A DNA stretch of 36,241 nucleotides. Source: a virus. The translations under genes were made by a program, and so were the position numbers. The notes under the pieces are model-generated. The model was not told the origin of the DNA, searched no databases, and was given only the letters and a program-made list of their open reading frames with translations. The DNA lies in IMG/VR virus record IMGVR_UViG_3300030389_001910, positions 1 through 36,241 of that record; one strand, given 5' to 3'. Positions 15,731 to 22,802 of this stretch are shown piece after piece. Within the stretch, counting starts at the first letter, position 1; each line of letters starts with the position of its first letter.

Positions 15731-16949
15731 CCAGTTTCCCTTCTCTTTCTAAATCAACTGAACAACAATGGGCACCACCAGAGAATAATACATTCCAACG
15801 ATTAACCCATGGTATCATTTCAATATTATATTTTTTTAATTTGTCTGCAAGATTTTTATCATAACCTGATGTAATAATTGTATTTTCATCTAAAGATAAT
15901 ACGTTACAATCAAATCTAGTTTCTTGTGATAAACCAAACAAATGTTCTAAAGGATATTTTTTATTTAATCCTCTTTCTTCACATAACTCTTTAATTGTTT
16001 TACCGTCAAAGTTTGCTGATTCTTCCATTAGTATTATATCCCAATTATGATCTTTCATAATTTGTGGAACATATCTCTCTGCCCACGTTAAAACTAAACC
16101 AGGTCTTAGTATTGCAAACTTACCGTCAACATGACCGTACGCATTTAATGATACAAACTCATGTTGTGGAAACTCTCTTCTATACCAATCTATACCATTT
16201 GTCGTTATACACATTCTAGAGTGTTCTACAATATCTAATTTTTGTTGTGGATTTGCATGTGTGTGAAATATATGTTTACCACACTTATAGATACCAGCAG
16301 TGTCGCCGATAATCTGTCTTTGATCATCTAAATGCACTATTTCTTTATGTGCCATTGTATTGTTTGTAAGTAAATCCTCTTGATGTTCATATTTTTTATC
16401 AATGTGATCTGCATATTCATACATAGGATAAGGCATTGATATAACTCTTGATCCCTCTTCAAACTCGTCTAACATCACATTTCTATAGTGAAAATTCTCA
16501 AATCTCCTATTTGGGGAGGCCGCAAATGCCTCAATGATCGTATTTCCAACTTTTCCAAATACATCTCGACACTGTAACGGATGTTCTAATAAACTTTCAA
16601 TTCCATATTGAAGTTTTGGTCTGACAACTTCAGCGCCATATGCCTCACAAATTTTTGCTAATGCATCAGTGTCTTCATTAGTTTCGTCATGAATTTTTTT
16701 AAGTGAGTCAATGGTTGGGGCATCGAATATATCAAATAAACTTTGAATAGTATTTTTTATATGTCTTATACGAAAAGCATGTTGTTGATTATCTTTAAAT
16801 ACACCGAACTTTTTATGTCTGTGTTCTAAATCTTCTTCATATGCGAATAGAAGTTTTCTCTTTGATTCTTCATCAATGTCTTCTATCTTAAATGTGCTTC
16901 CAACTAAAACTTTTTTAAGTGGTGACCATTCATCATAAACTGTTTTCAT
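15714..16949 (-). CDS. Arginine:glycine amidinotransferase / DDAH-superfamily enzyme
   Basis: 411 residues from ATG 16949 (GGAAAG upstream; the longer frame to 16964 needs TTG). The N-terminus EWSPLKKVLVGS is typical of amidinotransferases. GHVDG (His273) and GGAHCCSVDLER (His394, Cys395) are the catalytic His and Cys motifs, and GDTAG probably supplies an acidic residue. Human glycine amidinotransferase is of similar length (423). The family either moves the amidino group of arginine to an amine or hydrolyses guanidines. The acceptor is unknown. Placed between regA and gp43, inside the replication core, it could affect host arginine/guanidino metabolism or add a group to a modified molecule. 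Family assignment firm, reaction not. Confidence 0.85.
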   Translation of the reverse strand: MKTVYDEWSPLKKVLVGSTFKIEDIDEESKRKLLFAYEEDLEHRHKKFGVFKDNQQHAFRIRHIKNTIQSLFDIFDAPTIDSLKKIHDETNEDTDALAKICEAYGAEVVRPKLQYGIESLLEHPLQCRDVFGKVGNTIIEAFAASPNRRFENFHYRNVMLDEFEEGSRVISMPYPMYEYADHIDKKYEHQEDLLTNNTMAHKEIVHLDDQRQIIGDTAGIYKCGKHIFHTHANPQQKLDIVEHSRMCITTNGIDWYRREFPQHEFVSLNAYGHVDGKFAILRPGLVLTWAERYVPQIMKDHNWDIILMEESANFDGKTIKELCEERGLNKKYPLEHLFGLSQETRFDCNVLSLDENTIITSGYDKNLADKLKKYNIEMIPWVNRWNVLFSGGAHCCSVDLEREGKLVDYFS

Positions 16950-17346
16950 CTTTAGTCTTTCCAATATTATATTTTGTTTCTAAAGTCCATTCAGACTTTT
17001 CTTTGAAACTAATAATTTTGATTTGACTAAGTGGTGACATGTTTTGTACCTCACCATTTATATTAATCAAACCCCAATCTTTCAATAGACTAGCGATTCT
17101 GTTTCTTCTACCAATATCATTCTCTGTTAGATTTGTTTCTTTACCATCAAGTGCAAATAGTTCTTTGAAATGAACTATGTAATACTTACCTTGTTTGTGA
17201 AGAATATGACAAGACTGATATAATTTTTTTTCTTTTCTTGAAGCCACACCAATTCTAGATAATGTTTCTCTGACTTTCAAAAAATCATCAGGCTCTTTTA
17301 GAGTCACTTCAAGCATGTCGTCTTTACTAAAACTAATGTTTTCCAT
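16933..17346 (-). CDS. regA: RegA translational repressor
   Basis: 137 residues. From residue 11 the protein matches T4 RegA (122 residues) closely: MLEVTLKEPDDFLKVRETLS, YQSCHILHKQGKYYIVHFKE and WGLININ are diagnostic. RegA binds start regions of early phage mRNAs and blocks their translation. ATG 17346 has a good ribosome site (AAAGGCGGA) and overlaps the gp62 stop by 14 bases; the homology would also allow ATG 17316, which lacks a clear ribosome site. It lies after gp62, as in T4, but an amidinotransferase gene separates it from gp43. Confidence 0.95.
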   Translation of the reverse strand: MENISFSKDDMLEVTLKEPDDFLKVRETLSRIGVASRKEKKLYQSCHILHKQGKYYIVHFKELFALDGKETNLTENDIGRRNRIASLLKDWGLININGEVQNMSPLSQIKIISFKEKSEWTLETKYNIGKTKDENSL

Positions 17347-17728
17347 ATTGTCCGCCTTTATTCAATTTTTCCTTTATCGTTTTTATTTGTTCATCGTTAA
17401 GTATGCTTAGAGCAGACTTGGATTTCTCATTACTAAAACCATAATACTCCTTTACATACTCGATATTTTTAGATTTGCTTGACTTCATCCACGGTGCAAA
17501 TCTTTTTCGAGTCCTCACACTATTTAGTAAAAAATCATATTGTAATTTGTTATCTAAATGATGTAATCTATTCATTTCATTTACTAACATGATTGTATCA
17601 CCAAAAGGTGCCAAACACTTATTAACAACATATGCAGGGTACTTTTTTTCCCACATATTATCATCTGTTTCCATTAAATTATTTTTTTGATAATTTATGG
17701 AATTTAAATATTCTTTTAATTCATACAT
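17333..17728 (-). CDS. 62: Clamp-loader small subunit gp62
   Basis: 131 residues, shorter than T4 gp62 (187) but similar to gp62 of marine T4-like phages: PAYVVNKCLAPFGDTIMLVN, LDNKLQYDFLLNSVR and RKRFAPWMK are the recognisable segments. gp62 pairs with four gp44 subunits to load the gp45 clamp at primer ends. Its order (44, insert, 62, regA) follows the T4 order except for two inserted genes. ATG 17728 overlaps the upstream glycosyltransferase stop by 8 bases. Confidence 0.9.
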   Translation of the reverse strand: MYELKEYLNSINYQKNNLMETDDNMWEKKYPAYVVNKCLAPFGDTIMLVNEMNRLHHLDNKLQYDFLLNSVRTRKRFAPWMKSSKSKNIEYVKEYYGFSNEKSKSALSILNDEQIKTIKEKLNKGGQYGKH

Positions 17729-18293
17729 TGTTTTCTTTCATAATATATTTTTTGCACCAAGTTTCTTGGAGCATCTCATCGTGTCTTTGATTAAACAAAA
17801 CTATAGAGTATTCTGATAAATCTCTTTGTTCAGTTTGATAAGAACAATATCCTTCTTGGTATGTCATAGGTTTTATGTCCTCATAAAAATATTGATCAAT
17901 GCCTTTGTGATATTTTGTCATGTAATATTCTGGGTCTTGATTCCACTTATCAAATACATGTGAATAATCACCACACCAAGATATAATACTTGAATTTAAA
18001 GGTGTGTGCCAAGCATCTCTCCACCATGCACGACATACTGTTAACTCATCAGTTAGAAATTTATTACAATCACCTTTGATTACCATATCTAAATCAAAAT
18101 AAATATTTTGACCACTACGATATTTGTCAAACATAATTAATTTATTTGCAACTTGTAGTTCATACAAATTATCTTTTATGACAACAAACTCATCATATTT
18201 TAAACCAGAGTATTTGTCTATCATATGTTTTAGATTATGTTCCCACCATGAGTCATATTTCGTGCCAGTTCTTACACAAATTATTCTCATCAT
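17721..18293 (-). CDS. Glycosyltransferase-like protein (DxD type)
   Basis: 190 residues. The N-terminus IICVRTGTKYDSWWEHNL, the long alpha/beta layout and NIYFDLDMVIKGD (DLD at about 67-69) fit a small GT-A fold glycosyltransferase, in which the DxD binds the metal and sugar nucleotide. ISWCGDYSHVF and QRHDEM further on may form the acceptor side. Donor and acceptor are unknown. It is inserted between the clamp-loader genes, where T4 has none. ATG 18293 (ATGATG) overlaps the preceding stop. It might act on modified DNA, but with a UDP-sugar dehydrogenase and possible glycosyltransferases elsewhere in the window a surface-glycan role is at least as likely. Confidence 0.7.
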   Translation of the reverse strand: MMRIICVRTGTKYDSWWEHNLKHMIDKYSGLKYDEFVVIKDNLYELQVANKLIMFDKYRSGQNIYFDLDMVIKGDCNKFLTDELTVCRAWWRDAWHTPLNSSIISWCGDYSHVFDKWNQDPEYYMTKYHKGIDQYFYEDIKPMTYQEGYCSYQTEQRDLSEYSIVLFNQRHDEMLQETWCKKYIMKENNV

Positions 18294-18475
18294 AATTTTT
18301 TCCTAACTTTGTTTAGTGTTGTAAAATAATAGTCCGTTAATTTTACATCAAACTCTGTGCCATGTCTGTGTGTTGAATTTCTACTGTCTTCTAATGTGTA
18401 AGATACAAAGATACCTAAAAATGTATTCTTAAATATTCTATAGTCTTTGCCTGTCTCTACACATTTGTATTTCAT
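18290..18475 (-). CDS. Small hypothetical protein
   Basis: 61 residues (MKYKCVETGKDYRIFKNTFL). No motif recognised. ATG 18475 overlaps the gp44 stop as ATGA, and its own stop overlaps the next start, so it fits exactly into the operon with no slack, which is the main support for it being a gene. It travels with the glycosyltransferase as a two-gene insert between gp44 and gp62. Confidence 0.5.
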   Translation of the reverse strand: MKYKCVETGKDYRIFKNTFLGIFVSYTLEDSRNSTHRHGTEFDVKLTDYYFTTLNKVRKKL

Positions 18476-19407
18476 TTAAATTTTACCTGTGACATCAACT
18501 CAGTCATACATGCCAAAAGATTTATCTCTTGATCAGCAACAAACGCTGACTTATATTGATAGTCACCAAGTATCACAACTGCGTGTGGTATTGTTGAGTG
18601 ATCAATAGTTTCATATAGTGAATCATAGATAGTTCTGAATATTCTATTTGAGTCATTATCAAGATTATTGACAATCCATTTTCGAACATTTGTAAACTCT
18701 TTATTTTTTACAAATGACATAAGTTCTTTAATATTTTCATTACTAATATTAATTAATATACCTGCATCTATTTGACCAGACGCAGAATATCTTTGTAACT
18801 CATTCAAAACTCTACGCCAATCGGGAAAATGAGCAGTGATTAACTCTGCAACAGCAGGTGGATTGAACTGTATCTTTTCATCCTTTAGAATATCAAGAAC
18901 TCTTTTATAAAACTTATCTGCAAGTTTTACTCTTTCACCATTTCTAATTGTAAAATCTATATTAGAACATCTTGATTGTAAGGGATCAATCAGTCTATTT
19001 TTATAATTACATGTGAGAATAAAACCACAGTTCTTGTGAAACTCTTCCATGAAACCACGAAGAGCAGGTTGTGTTGATTGTGGATTTAGATAATCTGCCT
19101 CATCTAATATGATATATTTTCTTCCACCCTCTAATGAAACAGTTGATGCAAAGTTTTTTATCTTAGTTCTAAGAACATCGATACCAGATTCTTCTGATCC
19201 GTTTATCATCATCCAAGTAGAACCAATCTGTTCAACCATTGCTTTTGCAATAGTCGTTTTGCCAGTTCCAGCAGAGCCAGATAAAATTAAATTAGGAATA
19301 TGTTTGTCTTTGACAAACTCTTGAAATGTATCCTTTAATTTTTTAGGTAAGATACAATCTTTTACAGTTTTAGGTCGATACTTCTCAACCCACAGAAATG
19401 TATCCAT
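18472..19407 (-). CDS. 44: Clamp-loader large subunit gp44 (AAA+)
   Basis: 311 residues; T4 gp44 is 319. AAA+ ATPase that opens and places the gp45 ring. Start FLWVEKYRPKTVKDCILP is typical of RFC-like subunits. Walker A GSAGTGKT lies at 44-51, Walker B is IILDEADYL, and the SRC motif with the arginine finger is LQSRCSNIDF. ATG 19407 follows the gp45 stop by three bases, with GAGG 8 bases upstream. Firm. Confidence 0.95.
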   Translation of the reverse strand: MDTFLWVEKYRPKTVKDCILPKKLKDTFQEFVKDKHIPNLILSGSAGTGKTTIAKAMVEQIGSTWMMINGSEESGIDVLRTKIKNFASTVSLEGGRKYIILDEADYLNPQSTQPALRGFMEEFHKNCGFILTCNYKNRLIDPLQSRCSNIDFTIRNGERVKLADKFYKRVLDILKDEKIQFNPPAVAELITAHFPDWRRVLNELQRYSASGQIDAGILINISNENIKELMSFVKNKEFTNVRKWIVNNLDNDSNRIFRTIYDSLYETIDHSTIPHAVVILGDYQYKSAFVADQEINLLACMTELMSQVKFK

Positions 19408-19410
19408 GAC

Positions 19411-20088
19411 TTAAACCTCATAAGTTGATTCAGGTTCAAGTGCAATCCAATACTCTACATTATCTGTTTTAGATTTGAAGTGACTGATATTTTTTGATGA
19501 AATAGACACATCGTATGAACCAGGTAATAATTTTAAGTTTTCTACTTTGAAAAAGAATTGAAACTTTGCACCTTGCGAAGATTGATTTACTTCTAATGAA
19601 AAGTTATTTGCAGTATCATTTTTCTTATCTTTGACAGTAAGAAAACTACCTTCATCATTCTTTTCAAATACTAAGTCGGGTGCTTGTATTACAGACGCAG
19701 CCTTTTTAAGTTGATTTAGATCATCACTTGTCAATTCAAATGTGACATCAACTGAAGGCATAGTTATCATTTTACTTGGTGTTGTAATTACTGAAGGATC
19801 AGAGTAAAAGTATTTTAACTTTTGACCTTTACTATTCTCTTCTTTAATTGTTAGATGTTGATCATCAAAATCTATAACAGGTTGTTTGAATAAACTTGTA
19901 GATGATAAAAATTCATTCAAATCATATATTGCTATTTGTTTAGGAAATGTTTCTTCAACATTTACTTTTGCCACAATGTTTTTCATTGCAGACATTGTTG
20001 TTATTGTACTACCTTCTTTAATCATTAAGTTCTGATTAATTGTTGCGAAGTTTTTTAGTACATTCAAAGTTCCACTATTCAGTTTCAT
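19411..20088 (-). CDS. 45: Sliding clamp gp45
   Basis: 225 residues; T4 gp45 is 228. Trimeric processivity ring for gp43 and, in T4, the activator of late transcription through gp55 and gp33. Recognisable start (LNSGTLNVLKNFATINQNLM) and segments AIYDLNEFLSS and FELTSDDLNQLKKAASVIQA. ATG 20088 overlaps the DUF3310-like gene by 14 bases. It is the likely docking partner for the C-terminal tails of gp43, gp55 and the PP-loop enzyme in this window. Confidence 0.95.
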   Translation of the reverse strand: MKLNSGTLNVLKNFATINQNLMIKEGSTITTMSAMKNIVAKVNVEETFPKQIAIYDLNEFLSSTSLFKQPVIDFDDQHLTIKEENSKGQKLKYFYSDPSVITTPSKMITMPSVDVTFELTSDDLNQLKKAASVIQAPDLVFEKNDEGSFLTVKDKKNDTANNFSLEVNQSSQGAKFQFFFKVENLKLLPGSYDVSISSKNISHFKSKTDNVEYWIALEPESTYEV

Positions 20089-20359
20089 TATTTAACTCCA
20101 TATCAAGATTGTATAGTGCAATCATACTATAATGCAAGATTTTTAGTAAGTCATTTCTGTTCTTACCATTTTTCTTTCCAAACCTTTGAGCGTATTTCAT
20201 AATGTTTCCAATACAAAATCCCTCACCATGCCCACTGTCTAAAATAAATTGTGTTGATTGAAACTTACTTTTCGAATAGTGTTGTTTGTAAGTATCTAAA
20301 ATATAATCTTGCAATTCTTTTAAATACTTGTCTTCATTGTAAATATTTACATCACTCAT
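20075..20359 (-). CDS. DUF3310-like small protein
   Basis: 94 residues. GNIMKYAQRFGKKNGKNRND followed by LLKILHYSMIAL matches the GnxxKYxxRxxxK...DLxKxxxY pattern of DUF3310, a phage family sometimes annotated as nucleotide kinase but of unproven function. The N-terminal half is helical. Start overlaps the upstream stop by 8 bases; the stop overlaps gp45. Co-transcription with gp45 suggests an early role. Confidence 0.7.
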   Translation of the reverse strand: MSDVNIYNEDKYLKELQDYILDTYKQHYSKSKFQSTQFILDSGHGEGFCIGNIMKYAQRFGKKNGKNRNDLLKILHYSMIALYNLDMELNNETE

Positions 20360-20972
20360 TGTCTTGTGCGATATACTTTCCGTTTACTTCCATATAATTT
20401 TTTACATTTTTTTCTTCAATTACTTTTACATAATTTGGATATATTAATAACATACCTCTTTCACTTTTTACTGTTTCAAAAGTGTCAGGTCTTAATGGAT
20501 GTTCATCATACTTATCACCCCATTGAAATACTGTTTCACCTTCATCATCAAAAGTCATTCTCATTTGAAATACTGAACCGTCTGTGATTGTAATATCTTG
20601 TAGTGGTGTATTGTTCTCATATAAATTAAAATCTATGATTGGTATTGCATCATGATTATAATTATGTTTGATAAATGATTTTGCTATCGTATGTAATACA
20701 TTTCCTAAATTTGTTTTAATGTCTTCATTGCCAGGTTGAAACATGACACCTCTGTTCTCCCATATCTCGTTAGTAATGGGTTCAGGTATTTCTACACGCA
20801 TGAAATGTGCGGCAATCTTATTTCTTTGTGCTATTTTTAAACCTGCATTAGTATCATCATGTTCTTTATTTGTTTCTGAAATTTTTGTAAGTTTATTGGA
20901 TTCTTCTTCGTTTAAAGTTGCTTGACCACCGTCCTTTAAACCACCAGGTTGTAAATCAAATACTTTTGCCAT
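20352..20972 (-). CDS. Hypothetical early protein, first gene of the clamp operon
   Basis: 206 residues. No family recognised. The first 60 residues are polar and probably flexible (MAKVFDLQPGGLKDGGQATL), followed by a folded part rich in beta strands (FQMRMTFDDEGETVFQWGDK, ERGMLLIYPNYVKVIEEK). No Cys, no signal peptide. It has a strong ribosome site (AAGGAG, 7 bases before ATG 20972) and a clear promoter, so it should be well expressed early as the leader gene of the operon with gp45, gp44, gp62 and RegA. Confidence 0.65.
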   Translation of the reverse strand: MAKVFDLQPGGLKDGGQATLNEEESNKLTKISETNKEHDDTNAGLKIAQRNKIAAHFMRVEIPEPITNEIWENRGVMFQPGNEDIKTNLGNVLHTIAKSFIKHNYNHDAIPIIDFNLYENNTPLQDITITDGSVFQMRMTFDDEGETVFQWGDKYDEHPLRPDTFETVKSERGMLLIYPNYVKVIEEKNVKNYMEVNGKYIAQDNE

Positions 20973-20991
20973 AATAAATCTCCTTGTACAT

Positions 20992-21021
20992 AATATAAAC
21001 TAAAAAGGGGGTTATTGTCAA
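20992..21021 (-). promoter_or_regulatory. Sigma70-like promoter of the clamp operon
   Basis: TTGACA (21016-21021) with TTATAT or TATATT 17-18 bases downstream (20992-20998). The predicted start at about 20986 lies at the AAGGAG ribosome site, giving a leader of about 13 bases. The -35 is inside the terminator hairpin of Hsp20. Confidence 0.7.
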
Positions 21022-21026
21022 CCCCC
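21001..21026 (-). terminator. Rho-independent terminator after hsp20
   Basis: On the minus strand, GGGGGTT, loop GACAAT, AACCCCC, then TTTTTA: a perfect 7-bp stem with a T-run, 14 bases after the Hsp20 stop. It is the only strong intrinsic terminator I see in the window. Its loop and left arm supply the TTGACA of the next promoter. Confidence 0.85.
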
Positions 21027-21039
21027 TTTATTAAAAAAA

Positions 21040-21462
21040 CTATTTAATTTCAATAGTCTTAGGCTTTTTACCCTCTGGCAATATCTTTTCTAATTCAATA
21101 GTCAAGAGTCCGTCTTTGAGTTCGGCACCATTTACTACCACATCATCTGCGATTGTAAATGATCTCTTGAAGTATCTCTTAGATATACCTTTGTGGATAA
21201 ATTTGTCTTCTTCCTCTTTGGTTTCTTTTTTGCTTTCGATTGTGAGAGTATTATCTGCATAATCGACTTTTATGTCACCTTTGCTAAATCCAGCAACAGC
21301 CAACTCCACATTGTATTTGTAGTCATCTACTTTTACAATATCGTATGGTGGATATGTGCTACTGAAAGTGTTTGATGTTGAAAGAGTTTCGAAGGTATCA
21401 AATACATCATCGAAACCAATTGTGAAAGGCCTTAGCCTATTAAAGAATGTAATGTCATTCAT
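21040..21462 (-). CDS. hsp20: Small heat-shock protein Hsp20
   Basis: 140 residues from ATG 21462, which has AAGGAG 7 bases upstream (the longer frame needs TTG). The alpha-crystallin domain spans about 40-135: YNVELAVAGFSKGDIKVDY, NTLTIESKKE, then ISKRYFKRSFTIADDV and NGAELKDGLLTIELEK, ending KKPKTIEIK (an I-x-I-like tail). It prevents aggregation of unfolded proteins. Hsp20 is a hallmark of T4-like phages of marine bacteria and is absent from T4. It stands alone, with its own promoters and terminator. Confidence 0.95.
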   Translation of the reverse strand: MNDITFFNRLRPFTIGFDDVFDTFETLSTSNTFSSTYPPYDIVKVDDYKYNVELAVAGFSKGDIKVDYADNTLTIESKKETKEEEDKFIHKGISKRYFKRSFTIADDVVVNGAELKDGLLTIELEKILPEGKKPKTIEIK

Positions 21463-21516
21463 AGTTTTCTCCTTTTTAAGCAAGTTAATTTGAACACCCT
21501 TTCGGCATGTTCCGTA

Positions 21517-21548
21517 TATTTATATGGGAATTAACTTTCAAAAGTCAA
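21517..21548 (-). promoter_or_regulatory. Overlapping sigma70-like and T4 late promoter of hsp20
   Basis: TATAAATA (21517-21524), the exact T4 late -10 element, is preceded at 18 bases by TTGACT (21543-21548). The same site can thus be read as an early sigma70 promoter and as a gp55 late promoter. The transcript would start near 21511, about 50 bases before the Hsp20 ATG. Confidence 0.7.
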
Positions 21549-21567
21549 CCCCCATACAAAACTTTTT

Positions 21568-22731
21568 TTATTCATACGGATCGACCACTTCGTCTTGTTC
21601 GACTTCATTCTCTACGGCAGGAGCAGATACATCCACCCCAGCATCAATCTTTGAATAAAGATTTAAGAATGACTCTTTGGTGTCATCATCAAATCTTGCA
21701 ACACAAAGGTCAATCGCTTTCACTTTGTCTTTGAAGATTGAATATGCCTTGACAACGTGATCAAGTCTTCTGGTAGAGATGATCTCATCAACTCCACCTT
21801 CGTAAAAGGTTTTTCTAATAACCTCTGCCCAAGTCACTAAGTTTTCTGCAAACTTCTCATCGACTTTGCCATACTTGTTCATAGAACCGATGACAATCTT
21901 ACTTTCAACTTTCTTGTCTGCATAAGGTTGCTCGATAGTGATTGCAAATCTTTCTAGAAATGCTTCGTTAAGAACATTAGTTCCGATAAATCTACCGTCT
22001 TCAGAACCTTTACCTTTAGTGTTGGCAGTCGCCATCACATTGAATCCTTGTTTTGGTGTCACCCACTTGTTTACTTTTTTAAGATAAACACCCTTGCCTT
22101 CTAAGACAGGTTGTAAACACATAAGTTTATTTGAACCTAAGTCACACTCATCAAGTAAAAGAGTACAACCTCTTTCCATTGCATCGATAACAGGCCCAGG
22201 TACAAACTTTGTTTCACCGTTAACAAGTCTGAAACCACCGAGTAAATCGTCCTCGTCTGTTTCGATTGTGATGTTAACTCTGATAAGTTCTTTCTTTAAC
22301 TCAGCGTGAATCTGTTCGATCATCAAAGTTTTACCGTTACCAGATAGACCAGTAACAAATACTGGGTAGAACATACCAGATTTAGAAATCTGTTTGATAG
22401 TATTGTAATGACCCCAAGGAACAAAACCTTCGAACTTTGAAGGAACTAAGTTTTGAACTTCGAATGCATTAGCAATTAAATTTACTGAAGTCTGTTCAGG
22501 TGTCTGAACAGGTTGAATAGGTTTACTTACAACTTGAGTAACCTCTGATTCTTCGGTAGGTAACTGATACTTACCGTGACCACATTTGTATTGTGGTTTC
22601 TTTAACCAAGAAGGATTGTTAAATCCATTCTTAGATGCGAACTCATTAATCTCAAATCTAGAAACTACGGCACCTTCGCCATATTCTTTAGACATCGCAT
22701 TAACGAACTCTTGTTTTTTAGGTGTTAACAT
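21568..22731 (-). CDS. cobS: CobS/MoxR-like AAA+ ATPase
   Basis: 387 residues. Residues 105-360 form an AAA+ module of the MoxR/CobS type: Walker A GLSGNGKT (128-135), Walker B CTLLLDECDL (about 190), NVMATANTKGKG as sensor region and FLERFAITIEQP with the arginine finger. The N-terminal 60 residues include a small Cys/His segment (QYKCGHGKY). Found in nearly all marine T4-like phages, where it is annotated as cobaltochelatase subunit CobS. MoxR-type ATPases act with VWA-domain partners to remodel complexes or insert metals, and the partner is the next gene upstream. Cobalamin work is not shown by the sequence. AGAGAGG precedes ATG 22731. Confidence 0.85.
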   Translation of the reverse strand: MLTPKKQEFVNAMSKEYGEGAVVSRFEINEFASKNGFNNPSWLKKPQYKCGHGKYQLPTEESEVTQVVSKPIQPVQTPEQTSVNLIANAFEVQNLVPSKFEGFVPWGHYNTIKQISKSGMFYPVFVTGLSGNGKTLMIEQIHAELKKELIRVNITIETDEDDLLGGFRLVNGETKFVPGPVIDAMERGCTLLLDECDLGSNKLMCLQPVLEGKGVYLKKVNKWVTPKQGFNVMATANTKGKGSEDGRFIGTNVLNEAFLERFAITIEQPYADKKVESKIVIGSMNKYGKVDEKFAENLVTWAEVIRKTFYEGGVDEIISTRRLDHVVKAYSIFKDKVKAIDLCVARFDDDTKESFLNLYSKIDAGVDVSAPAVENEVEQDEVVDPYE

Positions 22732-22753
22732 AATATATACCTCTCTTTTTCAA

Positions 22754-22769
22754 CATCTAATTATATAAT
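22754..22769. repeat. 16-bp direct repeat, copy 1 (promoter/initiation region)
   Basis: On the minus strand ATTATATAATTAGATG, identical to 25005-25020. It overlaps the -10 and initial transcribed region of the cobS-like gene. Here its ATG begins a 12-codon open frame that ends just inside the cobS-like gene. Confidence 0.7.
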
Positions 22770-22794
22770 ATCAGGTAATCTGATATATTGTCAA
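22765..22794 (-). promoter_or_regulatory. Sigma70-like promoter of the cobS-like gene
   Basis: TTGACA (22789-22794), an 18-base spacer and TATTAT (22765-22770). The spacer is largely an inverted repeat (see the separate entry). The leader before ATG 22731 is about 30 bases and contains a Shine-Dalgarno. Confidence 0.7.
22768..22786. repeat. Operator-like inverted repeat inside promoter spacer
   Basis: ATATCAG, 5 bases, CTGATAT: perfect 7-bp arms lying between the -35 and -10 of the cobS-like gene promoter. Position and symmetry suit a dimeric repressor site; no other copy was noticed at the other promoters. Confidence 0.5.
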
Positions 22795-22802
22795 GGCCTA
22801 AT

